Assembly: GCA_033851545.1 (NCBI GenBank)
Contig: JAWWOO010000081.1
Location: forward strand, 1-64,000
Origin: JAWWOL01 sp033851545
Lineage (GTDB): Bacteria > Actinomycetota > Actinomycetes > JAWWOL01
DNA: 64,000 nt
Direction of reading: 5' to 3'
The position numbers and the translations under genes were made by a program. This document shows positions 53,340-61,959 of the stretch, one piece after another. Under the pieces are notes generated by a model, which searched no databases, had not been told where the DNA came from, and saw only the letters and a list, made by a program, of their open reading frames with translations. Numbering within the stretch: position 1 is the first letter of the stretch; each line of letters starts with the position of its first letter.

Positions 53340-54808
53340 CCGACGCGCTCGCTCACCACGTCGATGCGACCCTGCGCCCGGATCTCGGCCGGGTGATCGC
53401 GCGGCTCTTTCTCCCCGGCGAGGAGCTGCCCAACGGTCACTCCCGAGGCGGGGCGATCGTCCGGCGGGTGCTCGCCCTCGACGAGGCCGAGGTCGGAACG
53501 CTGGTCGGGCAGCTGCTGAAGGACTTCGAGCCCCGGCATCGGCACTACCGAGAAGTGCTGCTGGCCAACGCTTCCATGGTCCGGTCCCACGTACGACCGT
53601 CGAGCCGGCTCTCCGCCGATCGCGAGCTGCTGCTGGGTGCCTGTTTCACCGCCGAGTTCGCAGTCGAGGGCGCTGCCTTGTGCAACCCGAGCGCTGTCCT
53701 GCACCCCGACCAGACCGGTCTGCGGCCGGGACAGGCCCGGCTGGTGGTCAGCCTGCGCGCGATCGGGGAGGGCCATCTGTCCTCCATCGGGTTCGCCACG
53801 GCCGTTGTCGGCCCGGGTGCGACGTGGACGTTCGAGTCACGGGACATGCCGGCGGTGGCGGGTACCAGTGGTCTGGCCAGCTGGCGTCGGGACCACCTCC
53901 GCGCCGTGCTCACCGACCACGGTCACTTCGACGAGCTGTCCTACGGCGTGCTGGCCGTACTCCCGGAGGTCTTCACCGGGCCTGACCTGCAAAGCGTGCT
54001 GGCCGATGCCCACGCGGACATGCTCGCCCGGCCCGGCGTCCAGGCCACCGTGGAGCTGTTGCGGCAGCTGGTCGCGTCGGCCTATGAGGTCGACTTCCCC
54101 GACGACGTCACGTTGAGCCAGCAGGTCCTGCTCCCCTCGGCCGCCGAGGAGAGCAATGGGATGGAGGACGCTCGGTTCGTCCGGTTCACCGACGAGGACG
54201 GTCGGGTGGAGTACCGCGCCACCTACACCGCGTACGACGGCCGGCACATCGCGCCGCGCTTGCTGACCAGTCCGGACCTGCGGGTGTTCGCTGCCCACCG
54301 GCTGGCCGGGCCGGCGGCCCGCAACAAGGGCCTCGCGCTGTTCCCGCGGCTGGTCGGGGGAGTGCACCTCTCGTTGTGCCGCTCCGACGGCGAGAGCACC
54401 AGTCTGGCGCGTTCCGTCGACGGGTTCGTCTGGGGCAAGCCCGAGCCGCTGCATGTGCCGAGCGAGTCGTGGGAGGCGTTGCAGGTCGGCAACTGTGGCC
54501 CCCCGATCGAGACCGACGCCGGCTGGATCGTGCTGACCCACGGGGTAGGCGCGATGCGGGTCTACACCATCAGCGCGTTGCTGCTCGACCTCGAGGACCC
54601 CAGCCGGGTGATCAAGCGGCTGACCCGACCGCTGCTGAGCACGGCAGCGGACGAGCGCGAGGGCTACGTCCCCAACGTCGTCTATTCCTGCGGCGGTCTC
54701 ATCCACGACGAGCGGCTCTGGATCCCGTACGGCATCGGTGATGCCCGGATCGGCGTCGCCTGGGTCGATGTCGACGAGCTGATCGGCGCGATGTCCCCGG
54801 TCAACTGA
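53336..54808 (+). CDS. GH130 family glycosidase/phosphorylase
   Basis: 490 residues from GTG 53336 (GTGA overlap). The first 200 residues are an N-terminal region found in the long GH130 subgroup (LPNGHSRGGAIVRRVLAL; FEPRHRHYREVLLANASMV). The five-bladed propeller follows with N-G-M-E-D-A-R-F-V, the conserved E-D-x-R motif of GH130, then YRATYTAYDG, KGLALFPRLVGG and VGNCGPPIETDAGWIVLTHGVG, YVPNVVYSCG. Family members cleave or phosphorolyse beta-mannosides. No signal peptide, so it acts inside. Last of the four-gene cluster. Confidence 0.92.
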   Translation: MTDALAHHVDATLRPDLGRVIARLFLPGEELPNGHSRGGAIVRRVLALDEAEVGTLVGQLLKDFEPRHRHYREVLLANASMVRSHVRPSSRLSADRELLLGACFTAEFAVEGAALCNPSAVLHPDQTGLRPGQARLVVSLRAIGEGHLSSIGFATAVVGPGATWTFESRDMPAVAGTSGLASWRRDHLRAVLTDHGHFDELSYGVLAVLPEVFTGPDLQSVLADAHADMLARPGVQATVELLRQLVASAYEVDFPDDVTLSQQVLLPSAAEESNGMEDARFVRFTDEDGRVEYRATYTAYDGRHIAPRLLTSPDLRVFAAHRLAGPAARNKGLALFPRLVGGVHLSLCRSDGESTSLARSVDGFVWGKPEPLHVPSESWEALQVGNCGPPIETDAGWIVLTHGVGAMRVYTISALLLDLEDPSRVIKRLTRPLLSTAADEREGYVPNVVYSCGGLIHDERLWIPYGIGDARIGVAWVDVDELIGAMSPVN

Positions 54809-54867
54809 TTCGGCTCGTCCTCGGCCGACCTGCGGTCAGGGGACATCGAAGGCCGCCCAACGCTCGG

Positions 54868-55698
54868 CTACAGGGACGACTTCAGGAAGGCGAGTAGGTC
54901 CGCGTTGATCGTCTCGGCCTGGGTGGTCGGCATCCCGTGCGGGAAGCCCGGGTAGGTCTTGAGCGACCCGTTCTTCACAAGCTGCGCCGACAGCGGTGCG
55001 GAGTCGGCGTAGGGAACGATCTGGTCGTCGTCGCCGTGCATCACGAGGACGGGCACCGTGATCTGCTTGAGGTCTTCGGTGAAATCGGTCTGGGAGAAAG
55101 CGACGATGCCGTCATAGTGTGCCTTCGCCCCGCCCATCATCCCCTGGCGCCACCAGTTCTGGATGATCGCTTCCGAGGCCTTCACCCCCGGCCGGTTGAA
55201 CCCATAGAACGGTCCCGACGGCAGCGCACGATAGAACTCGGAGCGGTTGCCGGCCAGTTGTGCCTGCAGGTCGTCGAACACGCTCTTGGGCAGGCCGCCG
55301 GGGTTGGCCTCGGTCTGCACCATCAGCGGCGGCACCGCGCTGATCAGCACAGCTTTCGCCACACGGTCCTCCCCATGTCGACCGATGTAGTGGGCGACCT
55401 CGCCGCCGCCGGTGGAGTGCCCGACGTGGATGGCGTCGTGCAGATCGAGGTGGGCGACCAGCGCTGCCAGGTCGTCGGCGTAGTGGTCCATGTCGTGGCC
55501 GTCGCCGGTCTGCGTGGAGCGGCCGTGCCCGCGCCGGTCGTGAGCGATGACGCGGTAGCCGTGGTCCAGGAAGAACAGCATCTGGGTGTCCCAGTCGTCG
55601 GCCGACAACGGCCAGCCGTGACTGAAGACGATCGGTTGTCCGGAGCCCCAGTCCTTGTAGAAGATCTCCGTGCCGTCGGTAGTCGTGATCCTGCTCAT
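54868..55698 (-). CDS. Alpha/beta hydrolase, non-haem chloroperoxidase type
   Basis: 276 residues from ATG 55698 with GGAGG nine bases upstream (an upstream in-frame start at 55710 is not needed). FSHGWPLSADDW gives the oxyanion hole, VGHSTGGGEVAHYIGRHG the catalytic serine elbow, VLVMHGDDDQIVPY the Asp, and GFPHGMPTTQAE the His. This is the perhydrolase/chloroperoxidase group, which form peracids or hydrolyse esters. Converges on the GH130 gene. Confidence 0.93.
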   Translation of the reverse strand: MSRITTTDGTEIFYKDWGSGQPIVFSHGWPLSADDWDTQMLFFLDHGYRVIAHDRRGHGRSTQTGDGHDMDHYADDLAALVAHLDLHDAIHVGHSTGGGEVAHYIGRHGEDRVAKAVLISAVPPLMVQTEANPGGLPKSVFDDLQAQLAGNRSEFYRALPSGPFYGFNRPGVKASEAIIQNWWRQGMMGGAKAHYDGIVAFSQTDFTEDLKQITVPVLVMHGDDDQIVPYADSAPLSAQLVKNGSLKTYPGFPHGMPTTQAETINADLLAFLKSSL

Positions 55699-56018
55699 TT
55701 CTGCCTCCACCAGCGATAGTTATTGCGGTGTGTTGGCGGTCAGCCGACGGTTCGAGCTGCCCGCTCGATGACGTGGGCGACAGTCACGGGCCCGAACAGC
55801 AAGGGGAGGTGGCCGGCGTCGATCCGGGTGATTATACTTCGCGCCCGCGTGGCCGAGGGAGGCGACCTCGGTGGCCGTCAAGGAGTCGGGACATCCGCCC
55901 GGTCGTCGCAGCGGTTCCGACGCGCCCCGCGATGCCTTGTGAAACAAGACTGTTTCGTGCGGGTAAATGCCTCGCTTCGCCGGCTCGCAAGGCACTTTTC
56001 CGTCCTAGGATCAAGATC
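55699..56018. other. Intergenic region with a hydrolase remnant
   Basis: 320 bases between divergent genes. Apart from the short reverse-strand remnant at 55740-55833, I see no gene. It must hold the promoters of the hydrolase and the PhyH genes. Confidence 0.4.
55740..55833 (-). pseudogene. C-terminal scrap of an alpha/beta hydrolase
   Basis: Reads ITRIDAGHLPLLFGPVTV then AHVIERAARTVG and a stop. The A-G-H-L-P-L-L segment is the catalytic-histidine end of alpha/beta hydrolases. Only about 30 codons remain; the rest of the gene is missing. Confidence 0.45.
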
Positions 56019-56882
56019 GTGCCGATCCGACCTGCTGCAGAATCCGCCGTCTTCGGGCCCGTCATCGACGAGGCCGCCCTCGACTCCCTCGAGCTGTGCT
56101 ACCGAGACAACGGCTTCGTCGTGCTCCGCGGTGTGCTCGACGCGGAGCTGATGGACGCCATGGAGGCCGAGTGCGTCACCGCCCAGGAGCAGGTGATCGC
56201 GCACGAATTGCCCCAACGCTACGGGTCGACGGTCTTCCTCGACGATGAGGCCAAGGCCGACCGCTTCGCCAACTACGTCGAGTTCGTCAACGAGCTCTCG
56301 CCGGCGGTACGGGTGGCCTCAACGCATCCGGTCCTGCTGATGGTCCTGCGCCGCGTGCTCGGCGAGGACTGCTGGCTGCGCGACAGCAACCAGTTCGGCA
56401 TCGTCTACCAGGACGCCCGGCCCGGCAAGGAGTCCGGCTACAGCCGCATCGGCTGGCACTCCGACTGGCAGGCCGGTCCCAGCCTGGACGTCTGGCCCTC
56501 CACCGCTTTCACCTTCCACATCGACGGCACATCCCCGGCCAACGGGTTCCTCCGGGTCGTGCCGGGCAGCCACCAGTGGGCCACTCCCGCGCCGTACCGG
56601 AACGTGAACAACGTCGAGGTGCCCGCGGACGCCAAGCCGGTCGGGGGCTACACCGACACCCCGCCGCCGTTCGAGATGCCGATGCGCTTCGAGCCGGTGC
56701 CAGGAGAGATCCCCGTCTACGCCGAGCGTGGTGACGTGATCTTGCACGACTGCTACCTGTGGCACTCGGCGGCGCGGGCGACGGACGAATCCTCCACGCG
56801 CCGGCACGTGCGCGGCGGCTACTTCGGTGGCGACCGCGCCGGCGAGAGCGCCGAGCAGTTCATCAAGAACGCGGCTCGCTGA
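56019..56882 (+). CDS. Phytanoyl-CoA dioxygenase (PhyH) family protein
   Basis: 287 residues from GTG 56019. The double-stranded beta-helix contains the iron-binding H-x-D (WHSDW, His147 and Asp149) and a distal histidine in LHDCYLWHSAARAT; NGFLRVVPGSHQW is the typical segment between them, and RRHVRGGYFGG gives the Arg that binds 2-oxoglutarate. Fe(II)/2-oxoglutarate-dependent hydroxylase; substrate unknown. Stands alone. Confidence 0.9.
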   Translation: MPIRPAAESAVFGPVIDEAALDSLELCYRDNGFVVLRGVLDAELMDAMEAECVTAQEQVIAHELPQRYGSTVFLDDEAKADRFANYVEFVNELSPAVRVASTHPVLLMVLRRVLGEDCWLRDSNQFGIVYQDARPGKESGYSRIGWHSDWQAGPSLDVWPSTAFTFHIDGTSPANGFLRVVPGSHQWATPAPYRNVNNVEVPADAKPVGGYTDTPPPFEMPMRFEPVPGEIPVYAERGDVILHDCYLWHSAARATDESSTRRHVRGGYFGGDRAGESAEQFIKNAAR

Positions 56883-57129
56883 GGCTGTCCGCAGGCGCGA
56901 AACGGGCGGTCACCTGAGCCCACGGGGACCAGGATGATGCCCACGGCCGGAAGCCAGGCGACGCCACCCGCATCGGGCAAGGCTCCCGAAGCAACCGCCC
57001 GGGCCGAGCTCGCAGGGTGTACGGGCGGCGACGGCGGGCAAGCAAACCGAGCCGCCCGGGTGACCTGACCGCCTCGGTGGCTGGCGCCGGCAATCGTTTC
57101 GGATTGTCCACTCGCCGTCCCGCCGAGTC

Positions 57130-58599
57130 ATGGGAGGGCATGTGCCGGATCGCCGCCTGTGGGGTCTGTGGGCATGGCCGCGGCGGACGCCAGGGGTGGC
57201 AGTGTTGGGCCTGGTCGGGAGCGTGCTGCTCGTACTGACGGCGGGGCGGGCAGCGATCATCGATCAGGTAACGCCGGCGACGACTTGGTGGGGGCTGCTG
57301 TCGCCGCTCTCCGGCCCGCTGCGCGGTTTGGTGCCGCTGGGCGAGCTGGCCGGTGTGGCGCTGCTGGCGGTCGCCTGGATGTGGCTGCTGCGGCTGGTCC
57401 GCGAGGGCCGGTTGGGACTGGCCGGAGTGGCCAAGGTCGCCGCGTGCTGGGCTGTGCCGCTGGTCGTCGGTCCGCCCTTGCTCAGCTTGGATGCCTACAG
57501 CTATCTGGCGCAGGGTCACCTCGTGCACGTGGGTATGGACCCCTACCGGGTCGGCCCCCAGGCGTCGGGCCCTGGACCGTTCCTTGACGCCGTTGACCCA
57601 CATTGGCGGCTGACACCCTCCCCGTACGGGCCGGTGGCGCTGGTCCTGGCCCGGCTGTGTGCCGCTGCCGGTCCCTCCGCCGGGTTGGTCGCGCTGCATG
57701 TCATCGCCGCGGCCGCCCTGGCCGGGTGCGGGGTGCTGCTGGCCGCCCTGTGCGCACCTGGACGCCGGCCGTTCGCGCTGGCGATGGGGGTGGCGAATCC
57801 GTTGATGCTGCTGGAGCTGCTGGGGGCCGGGCACTGGGAGGCACTGGTCGGTGTCGGAGTCCTAGGGGCCCTGCTGTTGTGGCAACGGGGACATCCGCTG
57901 ATGGCAGTGGCGGTGGCGTCAGCAGCGTCGGCGGTGAAGGTACCGATGCTCGTGGCGGTCGTGGTGCTGGCCGGGCTGTACGTGGCCGGGCACGCCTCCA
58001 TCCGGTGCCGGCTGCGGGCGGCAGGCGGCGCGGTGGTGGCCGCCGTCGTGCCCTGGCTGCTGGCCGCCGCCGTGCAGCCGCATGCCCTCGGCTTCCTGGC
58101 CGGGGTGCGGAGCTCGCTGTCCGCGCGCACCTTGTACGGGCCGAGCACGGCCGCGACGGAGATCATCGCTGCAGCCGGCCACGCGGTGGGGATCGATGTG
58201 GAGTTCGACGAGCTGCTGGCTGCCATGCAGCTCGCGGCGATCGTGGCGGCGGCGGCGATGGTCGTGCTCCTGGTGCTGACTGCGCGCCGGAGGCCGGCAG
58301 CGGAAACCATCGGACTGACCCTGCTCGTAGCTGCTCTGCTGGGCCCGGTGGTCTATCCCTGGTACCTGACCTGGGGACTGTTCCCGCTGGTAGCGGCCGG
58401 CAAGGCTGGGCGCTGGCTCGGCCGGCTCAGCGTGGCGGCGATCTTCACCGCGTTGCCCGGCTGCCAGGAGCTGTCCGTGTTGCTACCGGCGGGCGCCCCC
58501 GCATCCGCGTCGTGGGCGACTGCGGCGGCGGTCGTGATCGTGAGCCTGGCGGTGATGCTCAGGGCCAGGCGCGAGGCCACGGCCGCGGCCCTTGGTTGA
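57130..58599 (+). CDS. MptB-like polyprenol-phosphomannose alpha-mannosyltransferase
   Basis: 489 residues with 12 or so hydrophobic helices. The catalytic loop LLSLDAYSYLAQGHLVHVGMDPYRVGP matches the GT-C mannosyltransferases of actinobacteria (MptA/MptB), with the Asp in S-x-D-x-Y-S-Y. Later landmarks: SPYGPVALVLARL, ANPLMLLELLGAGHWEALVGVGVLGA and VVYPWYLTWGLFPL. It adds mannose from polyprenol phosphate on the outer face to lipoglycans such as lipomannan. Start at ATG 57130; GTG 57142 is possible. Converges on the GH6 gene with a hairpin between. Confidence 0.85.
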   Translation: MGGHVPDRRLWGLWAWPRRTPGVAVLGLVGSVLLVLTAGRAAIIDQVTPATTWWGLLSPLSGPLRGLVPLGELAGVALLAVAWMWLLRLVREGRLGLAGVAKVAACWAVPLVVGPPLLSLDAYSYLAQGHLVHVGMDPYRVGPQASGPGPFLDAVDPHWRLTPSPYGPVALVLARLCAAAGPSAGLVALHVIAAAALAGCGVLLAALCAPGRRPFALAMGVANPLMLLELLGAGHWEALVGVGVLGALLLWQRGHPLMAVAVASAASAVKVPMLVAVVVLAGLYVAGHASIRCRLRAAGGAVVAAVVPWLLAAAVQPHALGFLAGVRSSLSARTLYGPSTAATEIIAAAGHAVGIDVEFDELLAAMQLAAIVAAAAMVVLLVLTARRRPAAETIGLTLLVAALLGPVVYPWYLTWGLFPLVAAGKAGRWLGRLSVAAIFTALPGCQELSVLLPAGAPASASWATAAAVVIVSLAVMLRARREATAAALG

Positions 58600-58607
58600 C
58601 CCCGGCG

Positions 58608-58635
58608 GGGCCGGTCGCTCGGCAGCGACCGGTCC
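58608..58635. terminator. Bidirectional hairpin between convergent genes
   Basis: GGGCCGGTCGCT (58608-58619) pairs with AGCGACCGGTCC (58624-58635) with one G-T pair and a CGGC loop. It sits between the ends of the MptB-like and GH6 genes and can serve both. Confidence 0.7.
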
Positions 58636-58644
58636 TGCCCGCGG

Positions 58645-60030
58645 TCAGCTGGCGTTCTGGGCGAGCTGCAGTGCCTGTTGCGGGAACCAGGCACCAGCGG
58701 CCGGGTCCAGGATGCCCCACAGCGGATCGTTGGCTGCCTGCTGTGCCGCGTTCCAGCCCCACGGGTTGTACGCCCCGTAGTCCCAGGCGCGGGCACCACC
58801 GGCGATGTTGCACTGGCCGTCGGACTCGCCGACCGTCTTGACCCACAAGTAGGCGTCGGCGAGCGGAACACCGGTGCTGGCCGTCGGTTTCACCCCGAGG
58901 CCGGCGCCGGGCGGGTTGCACCAGTTGCCGTTCTGCAGGCCGTGGACGACCGCGGCCGGCTGGTTGTACGGCGCAGCGGCGTACGCGTTCATGTCGTTCG
59001 GGCCCTTGCCGTTGCGGCTGCTGTCGACGACGAAGTGCGCGGTCGGGACCAGGCCGCCCAGCATGGTCGTGTAGCGCGACGTGATGCCGGCAGTGTTGAG
59101 CGCCGGGTCACTGGCCGTCTCGCTCCACACGCCGTAGCGGTTCAGCTCGACACCGTTCCAGTTGTTCGGCGGCCCGCCGTTCCAGTACTGGTTCGGGCAG
59201 TCACCGAAGGCGCCGGGGCTGATCGTGGTGGTGTAGGCAAGGCAGTCGGCCACCCAGGTGCCGTAGAAGTCGGAGTTGGCGGTGTACTGGTAGTTCGAGA
59301 CGTTCAGGGCGAGGCCTTGGACGTCGTTGACACCGGCCTGGGTGAGGCGGTCTGCGATGTCGCCGACCGAGTGCCAGGCACTGTTGCCCGCGTCGAGGTA
59401 GACCACGGCATTCGGGTCGTGGCTCTCGACGGACTCACCGGCGTACCTGATGTCGGCGATCCGGCCGGCGGTCAGTGCCGCGATGTCCTGGCCGGGGTAT
59501 GCGGCCGGGCAGTCGCTGGGCAGGTTGGCCAGACCGTCCGGCTCGACGACCACGACTGCCTTGCCCGAGCCGAGCCCCTGCACGAAGCCGTCGATCCAGG
59601 CCCGGTACGCGGAGTCGCTGACGGCACCACCGGAGGAGTACTGCGAGCAGTCGCGGCCCGGCACGTTGTAGATCACGAGCACCGGCACCGTACGCAGGGC
59701 GTTGTCCCGAACCACGATCCGGGCTACCTGCTGCCGTACCTCTGCCGGTGTCCCCTTGGTGAACCAGTCCGCCTGCGGAGTGAGCAGCTCGCCGGCGATC
59801 AGCGCGGCATCCCTGGCGTCGTGGTGCGCGAGCAGCGAACCGACCTGCTGGAGTGCCGCCGGGTCGGGCTGGTGAAAGGCGAACCGGGTGTTGCCGGCCA
59901 GCTGGTGGGTCGCCGTGGCGGCGACGGCCGGCGCCGCGGACAGGGTGGCGAGAGCTGCGGCCCCCAGGATGGCGGCAGCGGCCTGACCGCGCCGCGGTCG
60001 GGTGCCGGAGGCGGATTCCGGGAGGGTCAT
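58645..60030 (-). CDS. Secreted GH6 cellulase
   Basis: 461 residues from ATG 60030 with AGGAG upstream. A signal peptide (basic RPRRGQ, hydrophobic AAAAILGAAALATLSA, cleavage after AVAA) precedes a GH6 domain. VPVLVIYNVPGRDCSQYSSGG holds the conserved active-site Asp with R-D-C-S, VVVVEPDGLANL the second catalytic Asp in E-P-D, then VYLDAGNSAWHSVGDIADRL, ALNVSNYQYT, FVVDSSRNGKG and DAYLWVKTVGESDGQC. It cuts cellulose beta-1,4 bonds outside the cell with inversion. No carbohydrate-binding module. A CebR/CelR-like box lies upstream at 60172-60185. Confidence 0.95.
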   Translation of the reverse strand: MTLPESASGTRPRRGQAAAAILGAAALATLSAAPAVAATATHQLAGNTRFAFHQPDPAALQQVGSLLAHHDARDAALIAGELLTPQADWFTKGTPAEVRQQVARIVVRDNALRTVPVLVIYNVPGRDCSQYSSGGAVSDSAYRAWIDGFVQGLGSGKAVVVVEPDGLANLPSDCPAAYPGQDIAALTAGRIADIRYAGESVESHDPNAVVYLDAGNSAWHSVGDIADRLTQAGVNDVQGLALNVSNYQYTANSDFYGTWVADCLAYTTTISPGAFGDCPNQYWNGGPPNNWNGVELNRYGVWSETASDPALNTAGITSRYTTMLGGLVPTAHFVVDSSRNGKGPNDMNAYAAAPYNQPAAVVHGLQNGNWCNPPGAGLGVKPTASTGVPLADAYLWVKTVGESDGQCNIAGGARAWDYGAYNPWGWNAAQQAANDPLWGILDPAAGAWFPQQALQLAQNAS

Positions 60031-60171
60031 GGAGCCACTCCTTCTGCAGAGCCGGTCGGGCAGGTCGGGTCCGAGGGGTGCGGGACGGCCCCAAGACGGC
60101 GGATATCGGGAAAAATCCCGCACCGCCGCCGGACCTGCTAGGACTCTGGACCGGCGACCGACCAGTGTCAA

Positions 60172-60185
60172 TGGGAGCGTTCTCA
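60172..60185 (-). promoter_or_regulatory. CebR/CelR-like operator for the cellulase gene
   Basis: TGGGAGCGTTCTCA matches the known 14-bp CelR/CebR box TGGGAGCGCTCCCA at 12 of 14 positions. It is about 140 bases upstream of the GH6 start. In Thermobifida and Streptomyces this LacI-type repressor leaves such sites when cello-oligosaccharides are present. No cebR gene lies in the window. Confidence 0.7.
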
Positions 60186-60252
60186 CAGGGCCTCCACGCC
60201 GGCCCCCCGTGACCGCAGATGTCTGGCCGCGGTTGCTGCTCGAAGGTGCCAC

Positions 60253-61239
60253 TCAGCCGCGCCTGACCAGCTTGTCCCAGAGCGCGTTCCGGTCCTGATC
60301 CACGACCTGCCGTGACGGGTCCGCGTCGTGCCAGTCGATGATCTCCCGAGCCCCCACCGCGTACGGGATCGTCGCCACCCACCCCGGGACCAGCAACTTG
60401 ACCTTGCTGTTGTCGAAGATCACCGAGTGCGCCTTGTCGCCGAGCAGCCCTGGGCCGAGCTCGGGGTCGGCAGCCGCGATGGTCTCCGACGCCACGTGCA
60501 CGAGGTGCGGCTGGGCGACCCCGGCCGCGTTCGCCAGCGCCATGTAGATCTGGTTCCACGTGAGCCAGTTGTCCGAGGTGATGGTGAAGCTGTCCCCGTA
60601 CGCCTGCGGCCGGCCGAGCAACCCGACGAAGGCATTCGCGAAGTCGCGGCTGTGGGTCAGCGTCCACAGCGACGTGCCGTCGCCGTGCACGACCACGGGC
60701 TGTCCCCGGCGCATCCGATCGATGTCGGTCCAGCCGCTCATCGTCGGGATCGACGTCCGGTCGTAGGTGTGGCTCGGCCGGACGATGGTCACCGGGAAAC
60801 CGTGATCGCGGTAGGCCGCCATCAGCAGGTCCTCGCAGGCGATCTTGTCGCGGGAGTACTGCCAGAACGGGTTGCGCAGCGGTGTCGACTCGAGGATCGG
60901 CAGCCGGGCGGGGGGCTTCTGGTAGGCCGACGCCGAGCTGATGAACACGTACTGGCCCACGCGCCCGGAGAACAGGTCCACGTCGGTCTGCACGTGCTCG
61001 GCGGTGAACGCCACGAAGTCAACCACCACGTCGAAGGTCCGGTCACCCAGCGCCTCCCGTACGGAGGCCGGGTTGCGGATGTCGGCGTGGACCACCTCGG
61101 CACCCTCGGGCAGGGGTCGGGTCGACGTGGCGCCGCGGTTGAGGATGGTCAGCTCGTGGCCGGCGCGCAGCGAGGCCTGAGCGCAGGCGGAGCTGATGGT
61201 GCCGGTGCCACCGATGAAGAGCACGGTCAGGGCGGTCAT
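60253..61239 (-). CDS. Extended SDR: NAD-dependent epimerase/dehydratase
   Basis: 328 residues from ATG 61239. The nucleotide-binding MTALTVLFIGGTGTISSACAQASLRAGHELTILNRG has G-G-T-G-x-I-S; EVVHADIRN is the Asp region; VDFVAFTAEHVQTDVDLF and YVFISSASAY follow, and the Y-x-x-x-K catalytic pair is modified (QYSRDKIACEDLLMAAY, Tyr-Ser-Arg-Asp-Lys). FPVTIVRPSHTYDRTSIP is typical of the family. Substrate unknown; a sugar nucleotide is likely. It is separated from the GH6 gene by the operator region. Confidence 0.9.
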   Translation of the reverse strand: MTALTVLFIGGTGTISSACAQASLRAGHELTILNRGATSTRPLPEGAEVVHADIRNPASVREALGDRTFDVVVDFVAFTAEHVQTDVDLFSGRVGQYVFISSASAYQKPPARLPILESTPLRNPFWQYSRDKIACEDLLMAAYRDHGFPVTIVRPSHTYDRTSIPTMSGWTDIDRMRRGQPVVVHGDGTSLWTLTHSRDFANAFVGLLGRPQAYGDSFTITSDNWLTWNQIYMALANAAGVAQPHLVHVASETIAAADPELGPGLLGDKAHSVIFDNSKVKLLVPGWVATIPYAVGAREIIDWHDADPSRQVVDQDRNALWDKLVRRG

Positions 61240-61321
61240 GGGGGCGGCGTCCTTTCGACGGGTCGGGCCGGAACGTCGTCGAGCCGACCGAGGCAGCATG
61301 CTATGCCGGTAGCCTGTCCCG

Positions 61322-61954
61322 GTGTTGCGGCGGCCCGTCCAGCAGGCGGCTTTCGCGCTCCTGCAGGCTCAGGAGCGGCGACGGCTGCCTCACGGGGCGA
61401 CAACGCTGCAGCTGGGCGAGCCGTCGCTGACCTGCGTCGTACGGCTGCCGCCGGTCCTCGCGCTGCCGATCCACCAGGCCGTACGGAGCCTGGCCGGCGT
61501 CGAGCGGCACTACGTCTACCCCGCTGCGGACCTGCACGTCACGCTGCTCAACCTCGGTGCCAGCAAGGACCTGGACGCGGTCGCCGCGGTGCTGGGCCGG
61601 ACGGCGCCCTTTGCGGTCCGACTGCACGGTCTGCAGCTGTCCAGGCACTCGGTGTCGATCCGCGCCTTCGACGACACCGGAGCGCTGCACGCCGTGCGCC
61701 GCCGGTTGATCGAGGTGACCGGCGCCCGTCCGGCCTGGCCGCGGCGCCGGCTGGGCTTCGTCAACGCCGTCCGCTACCTGAGCCAGGACGTCCAACAGCT
61801 GACCGAAGCAGTACGGGATCAGGGCGCGCGTCGGTTCGGCGTGCTCGAGGTCACCGTCGCCGAGGTGGTGCGTACGGACAAGGTGCTCTCCGCCGACGGG
61901 ACGACCGTGCTGGCCCGGACGGCCCTGGCCGGCGCCGCGTACCCGGCAGACTAG
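61322..61954 (+). CDS. 2H phosphoesterase-like (2'-5' RNA ligase superfamily) protein
   Basis: 210 residues from GTG 61322. HYVYPAADLHVTLLNLG (about 62-78) has the first H-x-T motif of the two-histidine phosphoesterase fold. The second motif position (RLGFVNAVRYLSQD) lacks the histidine, reading N-A-V-R-Y-L. Otherwise the topology of two alternating strand-helix lobes fits. It may be an inactive or divergent member, or a different fold with a chance motif. It lies 5 bases before yaaA, probably co-transcribed. Confidence 0.6.
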   Translation: MLRRPVQQAAFALLQAQERRRLPHGATTLQLGEPSLTCVVRLPPVLALPIHQAVRSLAGVERHYVYPAADLHVTLLNLGASKDLDAVAAVLGRTAPFAVRLHGLQLSRHSVSIRAFDDTGALHAVRRRLIEVTGARPAWPRRRLGFVNAVRYLSQDVQQLTEAVRDQGARRFGVLEVTVAEVVRTDKVLSADGTTVLARTALAGAAYPAD

Positions 61955-61959
61955 GCGAC

